Of a stretch of 64,000 nucleotides of DNA, positions 1 to 8,600 are shown one piece after another. Position 1 is the first letter of the stretch, and the number at the start of each line of letters is the position of its first letter. Source of the stretch: an uncultured Phascolarctobacterium sp. (GTDB lineage: Bacteria > Bacillota > Negativicutes > Acidaminococcales > Acidaminococcaceae); NCBI GenBank assembly GCA_900545535.1, contig UQZN01000003.1:62001-126000 (forward strand), read 5' to 3'. The notes beneath the pieces were generated by a model. It saw nothing but the letters and a program-made list of their open reading frames with translations, was not told the origin of the DNA and did no database searches. The translations under genes were made by a program, and so were the position numbers.

Positions 1-2051
1 CGTTTTTTCGCAATACGTTTTTCAGCAACGCTGCGGGCAATTTTTTCGTCGGTCGAATCGAGGATATCACCGGCCAGCGGTACATCGTTCAAGCCCAAAA
101 CCTCTACCGGAGTAGAAGGCAGTGCTTTTTTGACTTTTTCGCCACGGTCATTGACCATAGCACGTACCTTACCATAAGCAGTTCCGGCAATGATCGTATC
201 ACCGATCTGCAAAGTACCGCGCTGAACTAAAACAGTAGCTACAGGGCCGCGGCCTTTATCAAGCTGTGCTTCAATGATCGTGCCGTGAGCCGGCAGGCTT
301 GGGTTGGCTTTCAGATCCTGCATTTCCGCAACTAACAAAATCATTTCCAAAAGCTCGGAAATACCTGTTTTTTGATGTGCGGAAACCGGAACCATAATCG
401 TATCGCCGCCCCAGTCTTCCGGGATCAGTTCATGCTCGGCAAGCTGCTGCTTGACATGGTCCGGATTAGCTCCGGGACGATCCATTTTATTGATGGCAAC
501 AATAATAGGCACCTTAGCTGCTTTGGCATGGTTGATAGCTTCAAGTGTCTGCGGCATAACGCCGTCATCGGCAGCTACCACCAAAATAGCAACGTCAGTT
601 ACCTGGGCGCCGCGCGCACGCATAGCTGTAAAAGCTTCATGACCGGGAGTATCGAGGAAAACGATCTTTTTACCCTGATAATTGACCTGATAAGCGCCGA
701 TATGCTGCGTGATACCGCCAGCTTCACGTGCTGTAACGTTAGCCTTACGGATAGCGTCAAGCAAGGAAGTTTTACCGTGATCGACGTGACCCATAACGGT
801 GATCACGGGCGGTCTCGGCAGGCGTTTCGCCGGATCGTCTTCCACCTCGGGGATCTCAGTCGGGTCCTCTTCAGGCGGCAAAGCAGCAACTTCTACGTCA
901 AACTCACTGCCGACCAGCAATGCCGTATCAAAATCAATATCCTGATTGATCGTAACGACTACGCCCAACATAAACAAAGATTTGATAACTTCGCTGACTT
1001 CGCGCTTCAATAAGGTTGCAAAGTCTTTAACATTGATAGTTTCACCTATCTCTACATAAGTAGGCTTCTGGACCTCCGCTACAGGCTGCTGCACGCGCGG
1101 AGCATTATTGTTGCCCTGGCGTTTATTGCTGCGGCCCATATGATTGTTGCTGCGGTTGGGACGGCTGTCCTTCGTAGCATAGGAACCCTTGATCTGCGGT
1201 TTGTCCTTGCGGGCATTTTTATTGAACGGCTTATTATTAGCACTGGTACCAGCCGGACGGTTGGCATTAGACTGCGGCCGCTGGCCGTTGCCGGTATTGC
1301 CCTGCTGGGGACGAGTGTTATTGTTCATATTGCCCTGTTGGGGACGCGTATTGCCCTGCTGAGGGCGGGTGCCGCCTTGCTGCGGACGGGCATTGGGGTT
1401 AGGCTGGCCAGGCTGCTGACCGCGCGGCCCGATATAAATACCGCCCTGCGGACGCTGCTGCGGCCTGTTGCCCTGCTGGGGACGCTGTCCCTGCTGATTG
1501 CCGGGACGGTTCTGCTGGTTACTGCCCTGGTTAGGACGGTTTTGGTTAAAACGTTGTCCCTGCTGCTGATTATTCGGACGTTGCTGTCCCTGCTGATTGT
1601 TAGGTCGGTTCTGCTGATTGCTGCCCTGATTGGGACGATTCTGACCAGCAGTCTGGCCTTGTTGATGATTATTGATCGGACGCTGGCCCTGCTGTTGATT
1701 CTGGACAGGGCGTTGTCCCTGCTGCTGATTGTTAGGGCGTTGTTGTCCCTGTTGTTGCTGCTGCGGACGCTGCGCAGTCGCGGCAGGTGCAGGCTGAGTT
1801 TTTGCCTGCTGGGGTACTGCGGCTGCCTGTTTTGCCGGCTCTTTTTTTACAGCGGGCTGGGGTGCCGGAGCCGCTTTTTTCTCAGGTGCGGACTTTTTGG
1901 CAGAGTTTTTAACTACCAAATCCCTGACCGTATCATCTACGGTACTTAACGTACTTTTTACCTGAATGTTATTTTTAGCTAAAATATCGATTACTTCCTG
2001 GTTCGTCTTACCAAGTTCTTTTGCTATCTCATATACTCTATGCTTACCCAT
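1..2051 (-). CDS. infB: translation initiation factor IF-2 (partial, 3' end outside window)
   Basis: IF-2 is the GTPase that brings initiator tRNA to the 30S subunit and promotes subunit joining. The start ATG at 2051 is preceded by GGAGGTGG and opens an IF2_N-type helix (MGKHRVYEIAKELGK). A very long Q/N/R/P/G-rich linker follows (roughly 1090-1880). Then comes a second IF2_N-like segment and the G domain, with GHVDHGKT near 780-800, DTPGHE, and NKMD near 480-500. The reading frame is still open at base 1, inside the domain after the G domain. It is the last gene seen of the rimP-nusA-ylxR-ylxQ-infB series, which is classic Firmicutes order. A long leucine-rich frame on the opposite strand is a shadow of the repetitive linker. 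Confidence 0.97.
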   Translation of the reverse strand, partial: MGKHRVYEIAKELGKTNQEVIDILAKNNIQVKSTLSTVDDTVRDLVVKNSAKKSAPEKKAAPAPQPAVKKEPAKQAAAVPQQAKTQPAPAATAQRPQQQQQGQQRPNNQQQGQRPVQNQQQGQRPINNHQQGQTAGQNRPNQGSNQQNRPNNQQGQQRPNNQQQGQRFNQNRPNQGSNQQNRPGNQQGQRPQQGNRPQQRPQGGIYIGPRGQQPGQPNPNARPQQGGTRPQQGNTRPQQGNMNNNTRPQQGNTGNGQRPQSNANRPAGTSANNKPFNKNARKDKPQIKGSYATKDSRPNRSNNHMGRSNKRQGNNNAPRVQQPVAEVQKPTYVEIGETINVKDFATLLKREVSEVIKSLFMLGVVVTINQDIDFDTALLVGSEFDVEVAALPPEEDPTEIPEVEDDPAKRLPRPPVITVMGHVDHGKTSLLDAIRKANVTAREAGGITQHIGAYQVNYQGKKIVFLDTPGHEAFTAMRARGAQVTDVAILVVAADDGVMPQTLEAINHAKAAKVPIIVAINKMDRPGANPDHVKQQLAEHELIPEDWGGDTIMVPVSAHQKTGISELLEMILLVAEMQDLKANPSLPAHGTIIEAQLDKGRGPVATVLVQRGTLQIGDTIIAGTAYGKVRAMVNDRGEKVKKALPSTPVEVLGLNDVPLAGDILDSTDEKIARSVAEKRIAKK

Positions 2052-2076
2052 TCATCCACCTCCAAGCGTATTTATG

Positions 2077-2376
2077 TCATAAATTTTTATTTATCATATT
2101 CGCAAAGCTGTTATCCAAAACAACTACTGCGGTTCTTTTTGCTTTGCCAATCGCCCAGCCCAGTTCATCTCTGGACAAACATTCAACTACCGGCGTTTCA
2201 GACATCTCTGCCATAAAATACATATCCTTTTTAGAATTTTCAGCAGCGTCTACAGCTACCACCAGTAATTTAGCCTTACCGCTTTTCAACGCCGATCTGA
2301 CGGCGTAATCTCCTGATGCCAGCTTACCGGCTTTCTGAGCCAGTCCTAAAGCAAAAGTCACGCCATTATTCGCCAT
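2077..2376 (-). CDS. ylxQ: L7Ae/L30e-family ribosomal-associated protein (YlxQ)
   Basis: This 99-residue protein (start MANNGVTFALGLAQKAGKLA) matches the small L7Ae/L30e fold proteins coded between ylxR and infB in Firmicutes. Members bind kink-turn RNA. The family glycine-rich helix and the segment KAKLLVVAVDAAENSKKD are visible. I start it at 2376 because an upstream in-frame extension has no family resemblance. The start overlaps the end of ylxR by 11 bases, so translation is probably coupled. Its cellular role is not fixed by sequence alone. Confidence 0.9.
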   Translation of the reverse strand: MANNGVTFALGLAQKAGKLASGDYAVRSALKSGKAKLLVVAVDAAENSKKDMYFMAEMSETPVVECLSRDELGWAIGKAKRTAVVVLDNSFANMINKNL

Positions 2377-2644
2377 CAGGCAGATCCTCCAGCAATTTAG
2401 CATAAACTTCGTCGCTGACAGGCTTTTCCAATGCCCGTTCCAGGCGTTTTTCCTTCACTGCTTTAGTAATACATTCTTTTGATTGGCAAACGTAAGCTCC
2501 ACGCCCTGCTTTTTTCCCGGTCAGATCAAGGCTGATCTCACCTTCGGGAGAACGAACAATTCTCAGCAGCGCTTTTTTTTCTTTCATTTCATTGCAGCCC
2601 ACACATTTACGTTGCGGGATTTTTTTAATCTTCGTCTGCTTCAT
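2366..2644 (-). CDS. ylxR: YlxR family RNA-binding protein (DUF448)
   Basis: A basic protein of 92 residues with the YlxR signature RKCVGCNEMKEKKALLRIVR near the N terminus and GRGAYVC further on. The fold is a small nucleic-acid-binding domain, and in some bacteria the protein affects RNase P or nucleoid function. I chose ATG 2644 (MKQTKIKKIPQRKCVGC) since YlxR proteins begin shortly before the CVGC motif; a longer frame would run deep into nusA. The start lies inside the last codons of nusA (20-base overlap), implying translational coupling. Confidence 0.92.
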   Translation of the reverse strand: MKQTKIKKIPQRKCVGCNEMKEKKALLRIVRSPEGEISLDLTGKKAGRGAYVCQSKECITKAVKEKRLERALEKPVSDEVYAKLLEDLPDGE

Positions 2645-3716
2645 AGGCTGCACCAGCTTCTTGTGCTCCCTGTTCTGCTTCTTCGGCAGCCTGAGATTCA
2701 CTTTTGATATCAATTTTCCAGCCTGTCAGCTTTGCTGCCAGACGTGCGTTTTGTCCTTCCTTACCAATAGCCAGAGACAATTGATAATCGGGAACAATAA
2801 CCCGGCAGATTTTTTCCTCTTCCAGAACCTCGGTACTGACAACTTTCGCCGGCGATAAAGCGTTAGCTACATACTGGTCAGGCTCCGCACTGTATTTGAC
2901 AATATCAATTTTCTCACCGCGCAGCTCATTGACGATCGTCTGAACACGCATGCCTTTATGGCCCACGCAGGCTCCGACCGGATCGATATTCTCGTCTTTA
3001 GTGTAAACAGATATTTTAGAACGCATACCCGGCTCACGTGCTACCGACTTGATTTCGACCAATCCGTCATGAATTTCCGGTACTTCAAGCTCAAACAACC
3101 TTTTCAACAGTCCCGGATGTGTTCTGGAAACCATGATCTGCGGACCTTTGCTGGTCTTTTTCACTTCCACGATATAGGTTTTCATTCTGTCGTGATATTG
3201 GTATATCTCGCCGGGGATCTGCTCGTTAGGAGTCAAAATAGCCTCGGCCTTACCTAAATCAATATAAACATTTTTATTTTCCATACGCTGAATGATACCG
3301 GTCACGATATCATTTTCTCTGCTGGAAAATTTTTCAAAGACCATACCGCGTTCAGCTTCGCGGATACGCTGCACTACGACCTGTTTGGCATTTTGTGCCG
3401 CAATACGTCCAAAGTTGCGCGGAGTAACTTCAGTTTCCACGATATCGTCAACTTCATAACGAGGGTCTATTTTGCGTGCTTCCTCCAAAGAAATCTCATT
3501 GGGATCATCACCGACCTCTTCTACGATATGACGCTGCGCATATACATGAAGTTCTCCTGTTTCCTTGTTCATATCTACGCGGACATTCTGGTTAGAACCA
3601 AAATTTTTCTTATAAGCTGTTACAAGAGCTTCTTCGACCGCCTGGAACAGGAGCTCCGGATCGATCCCCTTTTCTCTTCCCAATTCCCCTATTGCCAGAA
3701 TAAAATCTGCATTCAC
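2625..3716 (-). CDS. nusA: transcription termination/antitermination factor NusA
   Basis: A 363-residue NusA that binds RNA polymerase and nascent RNA and controls pausing, termination and antitermination. The N-terminal polymerase-binding domain (residues 1-125) is followed by S1 (FEKFSSRENDIVTGIIQ onward) and two KH domains containing VGACVGHKGMRVQ and SLAIGKEGQNARLA. There are no C-terminal acidic repeats, as is usual in Firmicutes; the tail is only a short acidic run. Translation starts at GTG 3716 behind AGGAGG. It lies 30 bases after rimP and overlaps ylxR. Confidence 0.97.
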   Translation of the reverse strand: MNADFILAIGELGREKGIDPELLFQAVEEALVTAYKKNFGSNQNVRVDMNKETGELHVYAQRHIVEEVGDDPNEISLEEARKIDPRYEVDDIVETEVTPRNFGRIAAQNAKQVVVQRIREAERGMVFEKFSSRENDIVTGIIQRMENKNVYIDLGKAEAILTPNEQIPGEIYQYHDRMKTYIVEVKKTSKGPQIMVSRTHPGLLKRLFELEVPEIHDGLVEIKSVAREPGMRSKISVYTKDENIDPVGACVGHKGMRVQTIVNELRGEKIDIVKYSAEPDQYVANALSPAKVVSTEVLEEEKICRVIVPDYQLSLAIGKEGQNARLAAKLTGWKIDIKSESQAAEEAEQGAQEAGAAYEADED

Positions 3717-3746
3717 GTTTCTTAATCCTCCTATACTCTAAAATCC

Positions 3747-4223
3747 TTAAAAATCGATATGCGGTCTGATCATCGCGATAAGCTTGCGGTCAATACTGAC
3801 AGGATTCTTAGCTTCTTTCCCTTTAATGATCGTTTTTACCGCGATCGTCTCATCACTGTGACTTACTAAGATCCCAACCAGGTCTTTCAGTCCTTCCCAC
3901 GGAGCAAAAAAGGAAATATCTACTTTAGTGCCATAAGCAGCAGTAAAATCCTTGTCCTTTTTCAACGGCCGGTCGATGCCGGGAGATGAAACTTCCAGGT
4001 AATATTTCTCTTTGATCGGGTCTTTTTCATCTAAAACCGTCGTCAGCTTTTCGCTGACTAATTGACAGTCATCGATTTCAACTCCACCAGGTTTATCAAT
4101 GTAGATACGCAGATACCAGTCTTTCTCACGCACATATTCCACATCTACCAAAGTCAGATCAGTATCTTCTAAAAGCGGCGTTACAAGATCAGCAATTAAA
4201 GCTTCCAGGGCTTCTTTCTGCAC
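3747..4223 (-). CDS. rimP: ribosome maturation factor RimP
   Basis: RimP (158 residues) is needed for 30S subunit maturation. Family segments DVEYVREKDWYLRIYIDKPGG and YLEVSSPGIDRPL are intact. A GTG at 4232 would overlap the ribosome binding site GGAGG, so I place the start at the GTG at 4223, eight bases behind GGAGG. It is the first gene of the nusA-infB operon, driven by a well-formed promoter at 4318-4346 with a hairpin in the leader. Confidence 0.95.
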   Translation of the reverse strand: MQKEALEALIADLVTPLLEDTDLTLVDVEYVREKDWYLRIYIDKPGGVEIDDCQLVSEKLTTVLDEKDPIKEKYYLEVSSPGIDRPLKKDKDFTAAYGTKVDISFFAPWEGLKDLVGILVSHSDETIAVKTIIKGKEAKNPVSIDRKLIAMIRPHIDF

Positions 4224-4264
4224 AATACTCACCTCCGGTCTGTATTTAGCTCAAATAAGCGGAA

Positions 4265-4287
4265 AGAGCGGGTATAGCACCCACTCT
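4265..4287 (-). promoter_or_regulatory. leader hairpin upstream of rimP
   Basis: The leader RNA contains AGAG-x-GGGT paired with ACCC-x-CTCT around a five-base loop, starting about 25 bases into the transcript predicted from the promoter at 4318-4346. No U-run follows, so it is not a terminator. Short G-rich/C-rich hairpins before rimP are familiar to me from other Firmicutes, but I cannot verify that here. A possible role is feedback control of the nusA-infB operon. Confidence 0.5.
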
Positions 4288-4317
4288 CTCAAAAGAAGTC
4301 ATAAATTTTCTACTTAT

Positions 4318-4346
4318 ATTATACCACCCTGTAAAATTAATTACAA
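4318..4346 (-). promoter_or_regulatory. sigma-A type promoter of rimP-nusA-infB operon
   Basis: Reading on the minus strand: TTGTAA (4341-4346), a 17-base spacer, then a perfect TATAAT (4318-4323). It sits about 95 bases before the rimP start in otherwise gene-free DNA. Confidence 0.75.
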
Positions 4347-4414
4347 GTTATTTTGTTTACTTTCCTACAATAATATGTGCAAAATTGAAGCTTTACTCAA
4401 ATCACACCACAAAT

Positions 4415-5158
4415 TCAGCCTTTCAAAAAAACAAATTTCTCTGCTGTTGATTTATCTTCTTGATAGCGGTAACCCAGGCGGTCAAAATTTTTCACGGTTT
4501 CGATCTGCAGAACATTATGCTCAGCACACCAGCGCACCATTTCACCGCGGGCCATTTTAGCCTCGGTAGCTTTGACCTTGATCTTTCCCTCTTGCCGCAT
4601 ACCAAAAACACAGGTTACATATTCTACCTCCGGCGTCAAATACTTTTCAACTGCTTTACTGTATTCTTTCGAAGCCAGATTGAGGATACTTTTATCATTT
4701 TGCGTAAGCTCAAGATAAAGCCTGTTTCCCCAAAAATCGTACAGATTTTTATAACCGCCCGCCTGAAGCTTTGCCTGCATCTCCAAACGATAAGGAACAA
4801 CGCCGTCCATAGCTTTTAAAATACCATAAAAGCCAGATAAGATATTTAAATGCTCTGCAACATAGTCAAGCTGCACATTTTCAAAAACACGCGGCGCCAT
4901 ATATTGATATTGAATACCATCATAGGCCAGCACTGCCGGCGTCAGGTTATCCTGCAGCCGCATGGATTGCAGACGTTTATAATTTAAAGCTGCGATCTCA
5001 TCGTTGCATTGCCACAGATTTTTCAGCTCATCATACTGCATTTGCTTCAGTGCCGACAGCAAAATTTCCGTGTCTTTTAAAAAGCGTGGTTCACCAGCAG
5101 GGGCCTGATCATCATTATCGATACGCATTTTTTTAGCCGGGGAAATAATTATCTGCAT
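4415..5158 (-). CDS. yaaA: peroxide stress protein YaaA (DUF328)
   Basis: A 247-residue YaaA/UPF0246 protein. The family N terminus MQIIISPAKKMRID and the internal segments AVLAYDGIQYQYMAPR, LSGFYGILKAMDGVVPYRLEM and LYDFWG are clear. In E. coli YaaA limits free iron during peroxide stress and has a DNA-binding fold. The start at ATG 5158 follows GGGAGGATCACG; a longer frame to 5185 has no family support. It stands alone between the bcp terminator and the rimP promoter. Its closeness to the peroxiredoxin gene bcp gives an oxidative-stress pair. Confidence 0.93.
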   Translation of the reverse strand: MQIIISPAKKMRIDNDDQAPAGEPRFLKDTEILLSALKQMQYDELKNLWQCNDEIAALNYKRLQSMRLQDNLTPAVLAYDGIQYQYMAPRVFENVQLDYVAEHLNILSGFYGILKAMDGVVPYRLEMQAKLQAGGYKNLYDFWGNRLYLELTQNDKSILNLASKEYSKAVEKYLTPEVEYVTCVFGMRQEGKIKVKATEAKMARGEMVRWCAEHNVLQIETVKNFDRLGYRYQEDKSTAEKFVFLKG

Positions 5159-5183
5159 CGTGATCCTCCCGCAATAATTTATC

Positions 5184-5215
5184 AAAAAGCGCGTTCTCTT
5201 TTACAAGAACGCGCT
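5184..5215 (-). terminator. rho-independent terminator after bcp
   Basis: Ten perfect pairs (AGCGCGTTCT with AGAACGCGCT) around an eight-base loop, followed on the minus strand by TTTT. It closes the long proS-polC-bcp transcript, eight bases downstream of the bcp stop. Confidence 0.85.
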
Positions 5216-5222
5216 GCACCGC

Positions 5223-5681
5223 TTAACCTTTCAGATAAGCTAAGATCTCTTCCGCATTGGTATCAGGATTAGCGTTAGGATATGCCTTTTCGATCATACC
5301 CTTTTCATCAACAATATAAGTCGTTCTGACTACGCCCATCGATACCTTGCCATACAATTTCTTTTCCTGCCATACGTCATAAGCTTCGATCGCCTGACGT
5401 TCCGGGTCCGCTAAAAGAATAAACGGCAGCTCCTGCTTGGCGGCAAAATTAGCATGAGATTTTACGCTGTCTTTACTGATACCGATAACCTCGATGCCCA
5501 ATTTTTTATACTCGCCGTAATTATTGCGGAAAGAGCAGGCCTGACGTGTACAGCCCGGAGTAGCATCCTTCGGATAAAAATAAATAACTACTTTTTTCCC
5601 TGAAAAATCCTTCAGGCTCACACTGTTGCCATCTTTGTCCTGCAACGTAAATTCCGGTGCTTTTACACCTGCTTCCAACAT
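5223..5681 (-). CDS. bcp: thioredoxin-dependent thiol peroxidase (Bcp/PrxQ peroxiredoxin)
   Basis: A 152-residue peroxiredoxin that reduces hydroperoxides with thioredoxin as donor. The segment YFYPKDATPGCTRQACSFR holds the peroxidatic cysteine and, five residues later, the resolving cysteine typical of the PrxQ class. The C-terminal part has TYIVDEKG. It follows polC by 18 bases and precedes a terminator, so it is probably the last gene of that operon. Confidence 0.95.
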   Translation of the reverse strand: MLEAGVKAPEFTLQDKDGNSVSLKDFSGKKVVIYFYPKDATPGCTRQACSFRNNYGEYKKLGIEVIGISKDSVKSHANFAAKQELPFILLADPERQAIEAYDVWQEKKLYGKVSMGVVRTTYIVDEKGMIEKAYPNANPDTNAEEILAYLKG

Positions 5682-5699
5682 AATAATCGCCTCCTGATG

Positions 5700-8600
5700 T
5701 CAGAATAGATCTATCTGATCTGTTTCGGGCAGATCTCCCAAGGCTCCGTGTTCGGCTAATTTTTCAACTACCGCTTTACCAACCTTGGCCCTCACCCGCA
5801 GATCTTCCTGTGAAATAAACGGATGACCGCTTTCTCTGGCTTCGCTGATGCTTTGAGCAGCGGTAACGCCAATACCTCCCAAAGCTGCAAGCGGCGGCCG
5901 CAAACCTTTTTCGGTAACGGTAAACCGCGTCGGATGGGATTTATACAAATCGATACGTTCCATTTCAAAACCGCGAGCCAGCATTTCAATGACCAGTTCC
6001 AGATAAGTTACCGTATCCTTATCTCTGTTGCTGGCCTTATAGCCCTGCGCATAAACGTCTTTTATATAGCGTTTCATATAATCAACGCCTTTAACGACAT
6101 GGTCCATATCAAAATCCGGTGCGCGTACAGTAAAGTACGCCGCATAAAACTCGCGCGGATAATGTACTTTGCAGTAGGCGATACGGTAAGCCATCATAAC
6201 ATAAGCTACGGCATGTGCTTTCGGGAAAAGATACTGGACCTTATTACAGGACTCAATATACCATTCCGGTACCTTCGCCGCCCGCATTGCTTCCAGCATC
6301 GGCGCTTCCAGTCCGCCTTTAGCCGCTTTGCCTTTACGAACATATTCCATGATCTTAAAGGACATACTGGGATCGACGCCTTTAGCGATCAGATTCGTCA
6401 TAATATCATCACGAGTCGAGATCGTTTCTTCACTGGGCTTACCTTCACGGATCAGATCCTGTGCATTGTTCAGCCACACATCAGTACCATGCGAGTAGCC
6501 GGATACCCTGACTACCTGACTGAAATTCTTCGGCTGTACATCCTGGATCATCTGCCGCACAAACTGTGTGCCGCATTCGGGGATACCATAGGTACCAACG
6601 GCACTGCCTATCTGCTCCGGCGTTACGCCAAAAGCTTCGGTCGAACGAAAGATCGACATGGTTTTTTCGTCGCCGACGGGTATCTGCTGCGGCGGAATAT
6701 GTGTCAATTCCTCCAGCATTTTGATAACCGTCGGATCGTCGTGACCAAGTATATCAAGTTTGACCAGACGATCATTGATCGAATGATAATCAAAATGAGT
6801 AGTTACTGTTTCCGAATCTTTTTCATCGGCCGGCCTGTTCATCGGCGAAATGTAGTGAATATCCATATTACGCGGCACGACCATGATGCCGCCGGGATGC
6901 TGACCTGTTGTACGTTTAATGCCGGCAAACCCTTCTACAAGGCCTGCTACGTGCGCTGAATGTACATGCAGATTTTTAGCCTCATAATATTTTTTGACAT
7001 AACCAAAAGCCGTTTTGATAGCAATCGTCGAAATCGTACCCGCGCGGCAAACATTATCGCGTCCGAAAAGTTCTTCCGTATATTTATGTGCCGTCGGCTG
7101 ATAGTCACCGGAAAAGTTCAGATCAATATCAGGTACTTTATCACCATGAAAACCCATAAATACGGCAAACGGGATATCGTGACCATCACGGATCATTTCC
7201 GTACCGCACTCCGGGCAGGCTTTAAAGGGCAGGTCAAAACCTGACGCAACCTCTTCTTTCATAAAAAATTCGCTGTGTTTACATTTGGGACAGCGGTAAT
7301 GTGGCTTCAAAGGATTGACTTCTGTAATATCGATCATCGTCGCAACAAAAGAGGAGCCGACCGAACCACGGGAACCAACCAGATAACCGTCATCCAAGGA
7401 TTTTCTTACAAGCTTATGCGCAATATAATAGAGAACCGAAAAACCATGATTGATAATGGAATCCAATTCCATTTTCAGCCTGTCGCTGACTACCTGCGGC
7501 AGATTTTCGCCATACCATTCGTGCGCGCGCTGATAGGACATTTCCTTGATCGCTTTTTCAGCGCCTGGGATAAACGGTGAATACAGCTGATCGCGATCAG
7601 GCACAGGTTTGATTTTCTCCACCATTTCGGCAATCTTGTTAGGATTGGTCACACACAGCTCGTAAGCAATTTCTTTGCCAAAATACTCAAATTCATTCAG
7701 CATTTCTTCCGTTGTTCTAAAGTACAGCGGCGCCTGCTGATCCGCATCAGAATAATTTTGCCCGGCCTGCAGAATAGCCCGCAGCTGCGCGTCCTCAGGA
7801 TGCAGAAAATGTACGTCACAGGTAGCAACCGTCAGCTTGCCCAGTTTTTTGCCAAGTTCATAAATCTTCCGGTTATGCTCCTGCAGCTGTTTGACACTGC
7901 AGCGCTCCTGCCTGACCAAAAACATATTATTTCCGGTCGGCTGGATCTCCAGATAATCATAAAAAGCAGCGATCTTTTCCAATTCTTCGTCAGGCCGGCC
8001 TGCCAGAATGGCCCGGTACAGCTCACCTGCTTCGCAGGCTGAGCCTAAGATCAGGCCTTCACGATATTCTTCAATGACCTCACGCGGCAGCATCGGCCGT
8101 TTATGCAGATAACGCAAATGGCTGATCGTCACCAGTTTGTAAAGATTGCGAAGCCCTGTTTCATTTTTAGCCAAAATAATGATATGGTTATTTTTTACCT
8201 TTTTGACACGGCTTTTCTTGATCGTGTCAGTCGGCTCTAAGTCAATGTCATGGCCATCGTCATTCATCAAATAACCTTCCATGCCAAAAATCAGCTTGAT
8301 GTCCGCTTTTTCTGCGACATCAAAACAGAAAGGAAAGGCCTGCACGACACCGTGATCTGTGATCGCCAGTGCCTTGTGCCCCCATTTGATCGCCGTCTCC
8401 ACCAATTCTTCCATTGGCGTTACGCCATCCATTTTACTCATTTTCGTATGGCAATGCAGCTCGACGCGTTTAACTTCGGCATTATCCATCCGCTCTTTTT
8501 TGGGAATGACCATGATTCCCTGAGGACTGATAACCATTTCATCAAACAAAAACCTGTCTGGTGCCACATTACCCATAATGCGCAGCTGCATGCCCGGTTT

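Noticed and set aside
1140..1949. Leucine-rich 269-residue plus-strand reading frame
   Set aside because: It is antisense to the repetitive Q/N/R-rich linker of infB; the leucine-rich composition follows from the complement of CAG/CAA-type codons. No ribosome site or family match.
5823..6959. 378-residue plus-strand reading frame inside polC
   Set aside because: Antisense to conserved polymerase palm/finger sequence, no credible start site, composition not protein-like.
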